Source: Clostridia bacterium (GTDB taxonomy: Bacteria > Bacillota_A > Clostridia > Lachnospirales > Lachnospiraceae). From it: a stretch of 11,198 nt of DNA. How positions within the stretch are numbered: position 1 is the stretch's first letter; every line of letters begins with the position of its first letter. A model generated the notes under the pieces. That model was not told where the DNA came from, ran no database searches, and was given only the letters and a program-made list of their open reading frames with translations. The stretch spans positions 1 to 11,198 of the forward strand of contig JAAYYM010000533.1 in the NCBI GenBank assembly GCA_012515365.1, in the 5' to 3' direction. The translations under genes were made by a program, and so were the position numbers. Positions 1-5,346 of this stretch are shown here, piece by piece.

Positions 1-198
1 CTATGCCGTAATGAGTATATGAGTCATTAATTAGGAGTTGATAAATTAACAATATATTGATTTTATATCAAGAGTATTACTATACAGAGATAAGCAAATT
101 GTTATTTTTGGCACATTATTATCTGAATATACTGTTTCCATAGTAGAGAACAGATGGATGTTGTAGCCAACGTATTTTAACACAATTCTGCTCGAGAA
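1..198. other. AT-rich non-coding stretch, no recognised gene
   Basis: This is the AT-rich window edge beyond the 3' side of the IS66 remnant. I found no reading frame with a plausible ribosome site, no RNA gene and no clear promoter pair. It could hold the outer end of the decayed insertion sequence, but I could not identify a terminal inverted repeat or target duplication. Confidence 0.4.
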
Positions 199-214
199 TA
201 CTCATTCATGAGTA
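199..214. repeat. 16-bp inverted repeat near IS66 remnant end
   Basis: TACTCAT and ATGAGTA form perfect 7-bp arms around a 2-bp centre. The repeat lies 16 bp beyond the terminator hairpin of the transposase remnant, so it may belong to the distal end of the old element. A link to IS66 ends is inference only. Confidence 0.35.
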
Positions 215-229
215 CTAATAATGAAAGAA

Positions 230-247
230 ACCGCCATTTAAGGCGGT
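230..247 (-). terminator. Rho-independent terminator downstream of IS66 transposase remnant
   Basis: A perfect 6-bp GC-rich stem (ACCGCC / GGCGGT) closes an ATTTAA centre. Read on the minus strand it is followed by TTTCTTTCATT, a T-rich tail. There is no T run on the plus side, so it serves minus-strand transcription and would end the transposase transcript about 75 bp past its stop. Confidence 0.6.
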
Positions 248-323
248 CTTCGATAGATTTTGAACTTTGTAAAATGATATAAACTTTTTGCCTGAAATGG
301 TATTTTCGCTGAACACTATCCGA

Positions 324-575
324 TCAAGGCAATAGATCTTCGATGAAATCAAGGTTTTCGTCATTCTGATGCTTGGATAGTTCATGAAGCAGCATTTCGA
401 TGTACTCAAATACACGGAGGTTATTTGCCTTTGCAGTTCCAACAATACGGTAAAGAACAGCACTGGTCTTTGCATCCCGCAAAGAATCCATGATTGTCCA
501 GTTTTTCCAGCCAAGTGTAAATGAACGAATTACCCATTCAGCAAGCTTGTTATCCTGATGAAATATTATGCGGGA
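324..575 (-). pseudogene. IS66-family transposase, C-terminal remnant
   Basis: The minus-strand translation carries the C-terminal signature of IS66 transposases. It contains DNKLAEWVIRSF, matching the family's NN-x-AER-x-I-RPF block. GWKNW follows (family GRKNW), then a DAKTSAVLYRIVGTAKAN segment and a Y-x-x-x-LL helix, ending at EDLLP. The family normally continues LLPW-S. Here the tryptophan position reads TGA, and the next codons (Ser-Asp-Ser-Val-Gln) still resemble the family, which points to a TGG-to-TGA mutation. The arginine of AER is also replaced by Trp. Recognisable homology stops near 560-575, so the catalytic N-terminal and central parts of a roughly 500-residue protein are missing. 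It is a dead 3' fragment, probably left after deletion or replacement by the ORF6N/XRE unit. The family assignment is confident; the left and right edges are approximate. Confidence 0.75.
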
Positions 576-631
576 CATAGAAATCTTTATTGAGGGGATA
601 ACGGAATAAAATACGCATAAGCGAAAATATG

Positions 632-660
632 TTGAATCACGAAACAATGTGTGCTATTCT
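632..660 (+). promoter_or_regulatory. Sigma-A-type promoter for ORF6N/XRE unit
   Basis: The -35 TTGAAT (632-637) lies 17 bp from the -10 TATTCT (655-660), with a TGC extended -10 directly before it. Transcription would start near 667, about 50 bases before the ATG at 720. The -10 forms the left arm of an inverted repeat, listed separately. Confidence 0.6.
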
Positions 661-672
661 GTATGAGAATAG
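654..672 (+). promoter_or_regulatory. Operator-like inverted repeat over the -10 and start site
   Basis: CTATTCT (654-660) and AGAATAG (666-672) are perfect 7-bp arms around GTATG. The left arm contains the entire -10 hexamer and the right arm covers the expected transcription start. A dimeric repressor bound here would block RNA polymerase. The XRE protein encoded in the same unit is the obvious candidate for autorepression, but this is inferred from position. Confidence 0.45.
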
Positions 673-719
673 ACTGTTAGAAAAAGGATAATTCATTGCA
701 TTTGCAAGAGAGGGACAAA

Positions 720-1673
720 ATGGCTGAAATTATGAAGGATGAAGTTACAGACAATGTACCTGCAATTGCAGAAGCAATTCAACTTCAAGGGCTAATTTAC
801 ATAGTACGTGGCAAACAGGTTATGCTGGACAATGATTTGGCAATGCTATATCAGGTGGAAACGAAGCGACTAAATGAGGCAGTGAAAAGAAATAGCACTA
901 GATTTCCTGAAACATTTCGGTTTCAATTAAGCCCAAATGAATATGAAAACTTGAAGTCGCAAATTGCGACTTCAAGTTTCCTGATTAATGGAGACGGCTA
1001 TGGTGGTCGCCGAAAATTACCGTATGTCTTTACAGAGCAAGGAATAGCAATGCTTTCCGCAGTGCTTCGAAGTGAGGTAGCAATACAAGTTAGTATAAGA
1101 ATAATGGAAACATTTGTTGAAATGCGTAAGTACATGGCTAACAACTCTTTATTATATAATCGCATGAATGAGATAGAGAAACGGCAGATTATTTATCAAA
1201 ATGAGACAAACGAGAAGTTTGATAAGGTTTTCGCCTATATATCAGATCATAAAGAGTCACAACAGAAAATCTTCTTTGACGGACAGATATATGATGCCTT
1301 CAGTTTGCTGATTGATCTTGTGAAGAGTGCAGAAAAGACTATTGTACTTGTAGATAATTATGTGGATACTGGGACACTGAACATTTTGTCAAAGAAGAAT
1401 ACCGATGTGAGTGTAACTGTTTATACAGTCAAGAAAACCATGTTGTCGGAGAAAGATGTGAAGATATTTAATCAGCAATATTCACATTTAGCGGTAAAGT
1501 ATACAGATGTATTTCATGACAGGTTTCTGATTATTGATAATGTAAAGGCATATCATATAGGTGCATCATTAAAGGATGCAGGCAAAAAGTGTTTTGCTAT
1601 CAGCCTCTTAAATGATTCGCGGGTGATTTATGATATTTTACAGAGATTGACGATTGAGACAGAGGAGGCGTAA
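720..1673 (+). CDS. ORF6N-domain DNA-binding protein with C-terminal PLD-like domain
   Basis: A 317-residue protein. Residues ~22-140 form an ORF6N domain, the KilA-N-related putative DNA-binding module of phages and mobile elements. It is seen as RGKQVMLDNDLAMLYQVETK, then RFPETFRFQL, then GGRR and LPYVFTEQGIAMLSAVL. A short helical linker follows. Residues ~185-310 resemble a single phospholipase-D-like domain: IVLVDNYVD, then an H-x-R-x4-D motif (H266, R268, D273, a variant of HKD with Arg for Lys) and YHIGASLKDAGKK. One motif suggests that any activity would need a dimer. I chose ATG 720, preceded by AGAGAGGGA at 4-5 bases. A TTG at 696 with AAAAAGGA upstream would add 8 residues. The stop is 3 bp before the XRE gene, so the two genes form one operon. 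Likely a phage or mobile-element regulator or defence-related factor; its true function is unknown. Confidence 0.8.
   Translation: MAEIMKDEVTDNVPAIAEAIQLQGLIYIVRGKQVMLDNDLAMLYQVETKRLNEAVKRNSTRFPETFRFQLSPNEYENLKSQIATSSFLINGDGYGGRRKLPYVFTEQGIAMLSAVLRSEVAIQVSIRIMETFVEMRKYMANNSLLYNRMNEIEKRQIIYQNETNEKFDKVFAYISDHKESQQKIFFDGQIYDAFSLLIDLVKSAEKTIVLVDNYVDTGTLNILSKKNTDVSVTVYTVKKTMLSEKDVKIFNQQYSHLAVKYTDVFHDRFLIIDNVKAYHIGASLKDAGKKCFAISLLNDSRVIYDILQRLTIETEEA
947..979. repeat. 33-bp perfect palindrome inside the ORF6N gene
   Basis: Arms of 14 bp (947-960 and 966-979) are perfect reverse complements around AAATT. The palindrome encodes the LKSQIATSS stretch of the ORF6N domain. It would form a strong hairpin in DNA or mRNA. 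There is no T run, so it is not a standard terminator. Confidence 0.85.
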
Positions 1674-1676
1674 GAA

Positions 1677-2015
1677 ATGACAATTAGTGAGAACATTTTT
1701 TTACTGTTAAAGGAACGCGGGATGACACAAAAGGAGTTTTCAGAACAGACAGGCATAGCGCAGAGTGCAATCAGTGACTGGAAACGTAAGAAGACTAATC
1801 CGGTATCGAATAAGATTCTGACTATTTGCGAGGTGCTGGATGTGTCGCCTTATGAACTGCTGTCCGGGACAAAAGATGAAGGGACCAGAAGCAGGAAAGA
1901 TAATTATTGGGTCATTGACAAGTCTACAGAACTTGGAGTGATGATTGAACACTTTCAGAGTTTGGATATGAAAGATAAAGGTAGACTGCTGGGTTATTTG
2001 AATGCGCTTTCATAG
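1677..2015 (+). CDS. XRE-family helix-turn-helix regulator
   Basis: A 112-residue protein with an N-terminal Cro/C1-type HTH at residues ~5-62. It shows the family order: MTQKEFSEQTGIAQSAISDW (recognition helix around QSAISDWKR), then a helix ending in a VSPYELL-type closure. Residues 63-112 are a short helical tail (MIEHFQSLDMKDKGRLLGYL) of the kind used for dimerisation. AGGAGG at 1663-1668 lies inside the end of the upstream gene, 8 bases from the ATG, so translation is probably coupled. It is likely a repressor of its own operon, with the inverted repeat at 654-672 as a candidate site. No peptidase or toxin domain is present. The partner gene suggests a mobile-element regulatory pair, though neither phage structural genes nor an integrase is in the window. 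Confidence 0.85.
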   Translation: MTISENIFLLLKERGMTQKEFSEQTGIAQSAISDWKRKKTNPVSNKILTICEVLDVSPYELLSGTKDEGTRSRKDNYWVIDKSTELGVMIEHFQSLDMKDKGRLLGYLNALS

Positions 2016-2025
2016 ATGCCATGTA

Positions 2026-2054
2026 TTTACTCTTAACTGGAATTGTGTTACAAT
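2026..2054 (+). promoter_or_regulatory. Promoter for the small membrane protein and following genes
   Basis: TTTACT (2026-2031) is spaced 17 bp from TACAAT (2049-2054), with GTGT just upstream of the -10. Start would fall near 2061, about 30 bases before the ATG at 2090. It begins 11 bp after the XRE stop, so genes to the right need not depend on the XRE operon. Confidence 0.55.
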
Positions 2055-2089
2055 TTATTCAAAAGTTTTGTGGAAAGGAAGGATTAATT

Positions 2090-2313
2090 ATGAATGGTGA
2101 ATTGATAAGTATTTTTGTTACTCTCATGTTTTTATAGGGTTATTTACTACAATAAAATATATTTTCAAATTTATTATTTACTTATTCAGACGTATCTTTC
2201 CAAAGAAAAAAACCGTTTGCAAATTTGCACCCAAACGTATTTATATAAATTCTGCTATCAAAAAAGATAAAACCAAAGATTATATTCAAGCCTGTTGGGA
2301 TGAAATAAAATAG
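2090..2313 (+). pseudogene. Frameshifted small membrane protein
   Basis: The ATG at 2090 has a very good ribosome site (AGGAAGGA, 2076-2083, 6-base spacing) and a promoter, but stops after 15 codons at TAG 2135-2137. Moving to the -1 frame at the run of five T's (2129-2133) opens 59 further codons to TAG 2311. Joined, they give about 74 residues: a hydrophobic helix (ISIFVTLMF then IGLFTTIKYIFKFIIYLF), followed by a strongly basic patch (RRIFPKKK) and a polar tail ending CWDEIK. A membrane anchor with a cytoplasmic basic tail is the natural reading. The second frame has no start codon of its own. Loss of one T is the simplest explanation; slippage on the T run is possible but the site is not a canonical slippery heptamer. 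I do not recognise the family. Confidence 0.5.
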
Positions 2314-2381
2314 GTTTGCCGGGAGGATTAAAGAATGAGAAGAGCTGACAGAGAAGTAACTGACATAAATGAGATGGAGAT
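2307..2381 (+). repeat. Direct repeat copy 1: leader and 5' end of flavoprotein gene
   Basis: This segment matches 3570-3646. From the ATG (2335) onward, 41 bases are identical to 3597-3637. The leader differs by two substitutions and one 1-bp indel, and a 3-bp indel lies near the right edge. It includes the ribosome site (GGGAGGA here, CGGAGAA in copy 2). The two copies bracket the epimerase gene at a distance of 1263 bp. Confidence 0.9.
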
Positions 2382-2511
2382 TATCCCAACAAACGCATCT
2401 ATGGCAAAGGATAACGGTCAACTTGTTTCAAAGCCATTGGAAGATATGTACCCATTTCTTGATCGGGAACAGTTTGCAAAAGATATGATTATAGACATGG
2501 TAAATGCATGA
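2335..2511 (+). pseudogene. Chimeric 58-codon ORF: flavoprotein start fused to a foreign C-terminal tail
   Basis: The ORF begins with the same 13 residues as the gene at 3597 (MRRADREVTDINE) because of the repeat, then departs. The remaining ~44 residues include LVSKPLEDMYPFLDREQF and end in a hydrophobic, Met-rich helix. From memory, the PLEDMYPFL-D-R-E-x-F ending resembles the extreme C-terminus of thiamine-diphosphate-binding (acetolactate-synthase-like) proteins of O-antigen clusters, genes that can sit beside NAD-dependent epimerases. I read it as the residue of such a gene, cut at its 5' side and joined in frame to a duplicated gene start. The ribosome site GGGAGGA at 7 bases is good, so the peptide may be made, but neither parent domain is complete. 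The stop is 30 bp before the epimerase start. Confidence 0.55.
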
Positions 2512-2541
2512 GATAAATAGTTATTTTGAATGGGGAGACAT

Positions 2542-3468
2542 ATGAAAAAAATTGCAATTATGGGAGCAGGCGGGTTTGTTGGGAGAGCACTGACTTTATA
2601 TTTATCGGGACAATATGAAGTTTATCCGGTGACAAGGAAAGTTGTTAATCTTCTAGATGAAGTCGCGGTAGCATCTTTTATAAAAGAAAATAGGATTGAT
2701 GTTGTAATAAACTGCGCGAATTGCGGAGGCGCCAGAAAGAATGGTTATTCCGAAACGAGCGCTAATATTGTAGAAGAAAATCTAAGAATGTTTTACAATA
2801 TGGAGCGTTGTATCACACCCAAAATGAAGATGATTAATTTTGGAAGTGGCGCACAGTATAGTAAAATGCGTGATTTAGTAAAGATTGCAGAGCCTAGTTG
2901 TGGTGAAATTATTCCAAAGGATGATTATGGATTTAGCAAATATGTAATGTCAAGATATTTGAAGCATGCAAATTCATTGGGCAATATCTATCATATTATT
3001 ATTTTTGGACTATATGGGTGTTATGAGGATTATACTTATAAATTTATCTCTAATTCTATTTTGAAAAATATGCTGGGAATGCCGTTGATTATCAATCAAA
3101 ATGTAGTATTTGATTATTTGTATCTTGACGATTTCCTTGATATTGTGAAACGGGTTATTGAAAATGATCTGATTCACAAGGAATTTAATATTACCCCCAC
3201 ACAATCCATTGATTTAGTATCTATTGTAAAAATCATTAATTCTATTGGAAATAAATCATCTGAAATAAAAGTACTGCATGAAGGTATGAATTATCAATAT
3301 ACGGGAGATAATACAAGGCTGTTGGAAAATATGGGAGGGGCTTATTCTTTTACATCCTATGAAGATGGCATTTCAAAATTATACCGATGGTATTTTGAAC
3401 ATAAAGATGATTTAGATTTAGAGGCAATAAAAGAGGATGCAGCATTGAAGTACTGCAAAACGAAATAG
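2542..3468 (+). CDS. NAD(P)-dependent sugar epimerase/dehydratase (extended SDR)
   Basis: A 308-residue protein of the nucleotide-sugar epimerase/dehydratase family. The Rossmann loop GAGGFVG lies at residues 8-14, next to the N-terminus as expected. A VVINCAN segment follows near residue 60, and the catalytic Y-x-x-x-K appears as YGFSK near residues 134-138, after the FGSGAQY segment that supplies the family Ser/Thr region. VFDYLYLDDFLDIV matches the usual substrate-side segment. Such proteins act on nucleotide-linked sugars for surface polysaccharide; the exact substrate cannot be read. I chose ATG 2542 (MKKIAIMGAGG), with GGGGAG four bases upstream. An in-frame ATG at 2530 would add MGRH and lacks a ribosome site. 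The gene looks more AT-rich than the operon to the right. It is bracketed by direct repeats, follows a decayed sugar-cluster tail, and has no partner sugar genes next to it, all suggesting import as a fragment. Confidence 0.85.
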   Translation: MKKIAIMGAGGFVGRALTLYLSGQYEVYPVTRKVVNLLDEVAVASFIKENRIDVVINCANCGGARKNGYSETSANIVEENLRMFYNMERCITPKMKMINFGSGAQYSKMRDLVKIAEPSCGEIIPKDDYGFSKYVMSRYLKHANSLGNIYHIIIFGLYGCYEDYTYKFISNSILKNMLGMPLIINQNVVFDYLYLDDFLDIVKRVIENDLIHKEFNITPTQSIDLVSIVKIINSIGNKSSEIKVLHEGMNYQYTGDNTRLLENMGGAYSFTSYEDGISKLYRWYFEHKDDLDLEAIKEDAALKYCKTK

Positions 3469-3569
3469 AGATAGATAAAGGATAAATTATACAAGAGAAC
3501 TGGAGTGCAGAAGGCGAAAGAAATCAATTAATATGGAAAAGGGTATTAAAATGATAAAGACATTCGGAG

Positions 3570-3646
3570 AAAATAGGTTTGCCCGGAGAATTAAGAATGA
3601 GAAGAGCTGACAGAGAAGTAACTGACATAAATGAGATCATGGAGAT
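3570..3646 (+). repeat. Direct repeat copy 2: leader and 5' end of the intact flavoprotein gene
   Basis: This is the counterpart of 2307-2381. Here the repeat runs into the complete gene, so this copy marks the functional gene start. A 3-bp difference (ATCATGG against ATGG) lies at its right edge. Confidence 0.9.
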
Positions 3647-4082
3647 ATTGGATCAGTGTAAAACTGCACATGTAGCGATGGTTGATGATGGACATCCTTA
3701 TGTGGTTCCCCTGAGCTACGGGTACAAAATAGAGGATGGAATTTTAACTTTGTATCTTCATTCTGCAAAGGAAGGAAGAAAGATTGACATCCTTAAGAAA
3801 AATCCGGAAGTATGTTTTGAAATTTGTAATGAAGGTATGGCGGTTTTTCCGGAGACACCGTGCAATTCAGGTTATTATTTTTCCAGTGTGATCGGAAATG
3901 GTGTAGTTGAGTTTTTAGAAGAAGCGGCCGATAAAACAGAAGCTCTTAGTATGATGTTTAGGCAACAGTCGGGACGAGATGTTACGTTTACAGAGCAGCA
4001 GGCCTTGGCAGTTTGTGTTTTCAAAATTGTATCGAACGATTTTACAGGTAAGAGAAAGAAGTGTCCAAAAGACGGTGCCTAG
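3597..4082 (+). CDS. Pyridoxamine 5'-phosphate oxidase family (NimA-like) flavin-binding protein
   Basis: A 161-residue protein of the small split-barrel flavoprotein group related to PNPOx and to 5-nitroimidazole reductase NimA. The pattern seen is MRR-x-DREVTD at the start, then CKTAHVAMVDDGHPYVVPLSYGY, LTLYLHSAKEGRKIDILKKNPEVCFE, a second barrel segment SSVIGNGVVEFLEE, and the FTGKR ending typical of the group. Length is normal. Members bind FMN or sometimes haem; the physiological substrate is generally unclear, so nitroimidazole resistance should not be assumed. I chose ATG 3597, with GGAGAA 6 bases upstream. A TTG at 3579 would add six residues that are actually the repeated leader. The gene ends inside the terminator shared with the convergent ldhA, overlapping it by 4 bp. 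Confidence 0.85.
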   Translation: MRRADREVTDINEIMEILDQCKTAHVAMVDDGHPYVVPLSYGYKIEDGILTLYLHSAKEGRKIDILKKNPEVCFEICNEGMAVFPETPCNSGYYFSSVIGNGVVEFLEEAADKTEALSMMFRQQSGRDVTFTEQQALAVCVFKIVSNDFTGKRKKCPKDGA

Positions 4083-4092
4083 AAGCACCGTC
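4071..4092. terminator. Bidirectional terminator shared by convergent genes
   Basis: A perfect 8-bp stem (GACGGTGC / GCACCGTC) with a CTAGAA loop contains both stop codons. On the plus strand it is followed by CGTTTGTTTTATTTTT. On the minus strand the stem is followed by TTTTGG, a weaker tail. It therefore ends the flavoprotein transcript strongly and ldhA less strongly, while coding for the last residues of both. Confidence 0.85.
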
Positions 4093-5116
4093 CGTTTGTT
4101 TTATTTTTGCAGTTTTCACCGACTTTTCCGCTGTCACATTGATAACAAACTTCGTTTTTGAGTGGCTGTCCGGTAAAGTAGGCGTCAAGGTTTTCGATTG
4201 TAGTGGAGGCAATGTTAGATAATGCTTCTTCTGTCATGAAGCCCTGATGGGAAGTCAATATCACATTTGGTCTAGAGATTAATAATGCCAGTGTATCGTC
4301 ATGGATGATTTCATCAGAACAATCTGAAAAAAAGAAATCGGCTTCCTCTTCATAAACATCTAGTCCGGCACCGCGGACAATTCCCTGATTAAGTGCATCT
4401 AGTAAAGCTTCACTGTTGATCAGAGCACCACGAGAGGTATTGATAATGAAGACACCACGCTTCATTTTGGAAAAGGCATCTTGATTGAGCAGGTGATGAT
4501 TATCATCGGTCAATGGACAGTGAAGAGAGATTATATCGCTGTTTTGATAAAGCTCATCCAAAGAAACGTAGTTCAAATCAGAATCTTTTAATGGGTATGG
4601 ATCATAGGCGAGGATCTTCATTCCGTAGCCTTTACATATATTGATGAATGCCTGTCCGATTTTTCCTGTACCGATAACACCTGCAGTTTTTTCGTGGAGG
4701 TCAATGCCGGTAAGTCCGACTAAGCTAAAATTAAACTCATGTGTACGGTTGTATGCTTTGTGTATTTTGCGATTCAATGTCTGGAGCAGTGCCATAGCGT
4801 GTTCGGCGACTGCGTGTGGAGAATAAGCAGGAACACGTAGGACAGTAAGTCTGTTGTAAGCTGTTTTAAAGTCTACATTACTATAACCTGCACAGCGCAT
4901 GACCAGAAGATTCGTTCCATGGTCGCTAAGCTTCATGACGACTTCGCTACTGATGGTATCATTGACGAAGGCACATACCGCATCGAAACCATAGGCCAGA
5001 CTCACAGTTTGGGGATTCAGCTTATTTTCAAAGTAAACAATTTCATAGTGCGAGTTCTGTTGATCAAAGGATAATCGGTCATAAGGCTTCGCATCAAAAA
5101 AAGCAATTCGTTTCAT
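4079..5116 (-). CDS. ldhA: Fermentative D-lactate dehydrogenase
   Basis: A 345-residue D-2-hydroxyacid dehydrogenase that reduces pyruvate to D-lactate with NADH, regenerating NAD+ in fermentation. It resembles E. coli LdhA along its length: RCAGYSNVDF, RVPAYSPHAVAEHA, GVIGTGKIG (nucleotide loop G149-G154), YDPYP, ISLHCPLT and NTSRGALI. The catalytic arginine is R229, the acidic residue lies in DVYEEE (256-258), and the histidine is H290 in SHQGF. The FFFSDCSDEIIHDDTL stretch corresponds to the LdhA-specific loop, which separates it from other 2-hydroxyacid dehydrogenases. Unlike E. coli LdhA, it continues past NEV with about 20 residues holding four cysteines (C324, C327, C336, C344). ATG 5116 gives the usual MKRIAFFDAKPYD start, with AGAAGGAG ending 10 bases upstream. 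A GTG at 5125 is too close to the ribosome site. The gene is monocistronic with its own promoter. Confidence 0.9.
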   Translation of the reverse strand: MKRIAFFDAKPYDRLSFDQQNSHYEIVYFENKLNPQTVSLAYGFDAVCAFVNDTISSEVVMKLSDHGTNLLVMRCAGYSNVDFKTAYNRLTVLRVPAYSPHAVAEHAMALLQTLNRKIHKAYNRTHEFNFSLVGLTGIDLHEKTAGVIGTGKIGQAFINICKGYGMKILAYDPYPLKDSDLNYVSLDELYQNSDIISLHCPLTDDNHHLLNQDAFSKMKRGVFIINTSRGALINSEALLDALNQGIVRGAGLDVYEEEADFFFSDCSDEIIHDDTLALLISRPNVILTSHQGFMTEEALSNIASTTIENLDAYFTGQPLKNEVCYQCDSGKVGENCKNKTNGRCF

Positions 5117-5165
5117 CAAGGTCACACTCCTTCTTCTAATTCAGATAATAGCTGTTTATGTGGGA

Positions 5166-5194
5166 ACTGTAGCACATATAAATTAATAGGTCAA
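5166..5194 (-). promoter_or_regulatory. Promoter for ldhA
   Basis: On the minus strand, TTGACC (5194-5189) is separated by 17 bp from TACAGT (5171-5166), with TGC immediately before the -10 as an extended element. Start would fall near 5159, about 43 bases before the ATG. I see no Rex-like palindrome that I can support. Confidence 0.55.
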
Positions 5195-5255
5195 TATAGT
5201 ATTCCCCCAGTTTACCGCATATATACAAAATTTTCTACCCCCCACTAATCGAGTA

Positions 5256-5264
5256 TGATATAAT
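5256..5264 (+). promoter_or_regulatory. Extended -10 promoter of the glycosylation operon
   Basis: TGATATAAT is a perfect extended -10 (TG-n-TATAAT). The C-rich sequence at the expected -35 has no TTGACA-like hexamer, so an activator or the extended -10 alone may be used. The predicted start near 5271 coincides with the first base of the repeat-hairpin leader. No FliA (sigma-28) match was seen. Confidence 0.55.
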
Positions 5265-5267
5265 TGT

Positions 5268-5329
5268 GTCAGGGGAGAGTTCTCACGTAGTGAGATACCC
5301 CTGACTATATGGGGAGAGTTCTCACGTAG
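5268..5329 (+). promoter_or_regulatory. Operon leader with 19-bp direct repeats and mutually exclusive hairpins
   Basis: GGGGAGAGTTCTCACGTAG occurs at 5272-5290 and again at 5311-5329 (39-bp period). Between them, GTGAGA (5290-5295) and CCCC (5298-5301) are complementary to TCTCAC and GGGG of either copy. Pairing with copy 1 gives a hairpin at 5268-5305: GTCAGGGG with CCCCTGAC, an internal loop, then TCTCAC with GTGAGA over a GTA loop. Pairing with copy 2 gives a hairpin at 5290-5325 with a 9-base loop. Only one can form at a time. Neither is followed by a T run. The ribosome site AAAGGA (5333-5338) starts 8 bases after the second hairpin's end. The role is unknown: RNA switch, protein target or DNA operator. 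Confidence 0.65.
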
Positions 5330-5346
5330 AATAAAGGATTTAGTAT

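Noticed and set aside
215..514. Minus-strand 99-codon frame overlapping the IS66 remnant
   Set aside because: It is an out-of-phase shadow of the transposase remnant and runs through the terminator hairpin; it has no family resemblance.
2090..2137. Programmed -1 frameshift as the main explanation for the small membrane protein
   Set aside because: The site reads G TTT TTA rather than a canonical slippery heptamer, and I found no downstream stimulatory structure; a simple base loss is more economical, though not excluded.
3533..3610. Short plus-strand ORF starting MEKGIKMIKTFGEN upstream of the flavoprotein gene
   Set aside because: About 25 codons, no convincing ribosome site, and it runs out of frame through the repeated leader.
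5231..5264. Sigma-28 (FliA) flagellar promoter before the glycosylation operon
   Set aside because: No TAAA-type -35 with a CCGATAT-type -10 at correct spacing; the perfect extended -10 fits sigma-A better.
5268..5329. Known riboswitch or classical terminator attenuator
   Set aside because: It is too short for the common riboswitch classes, no conserved aptamer core is recognised, and neither hairpin has a following T run.
5272..5329. CRISPR-like array from the repeated 19-mer
   Set aside because: Only two repeats with a 20-bp spacing that is itself complementary to the repeats; no cas genes.
5272..5338. CsrA-type binding leader based on repeated GGA triplets
   Set aside because: GGA appears in both repeats and the ribosome site, but not in the hairpin-loop context or with the flanking bases of the CsrA consensus; too weak to call.
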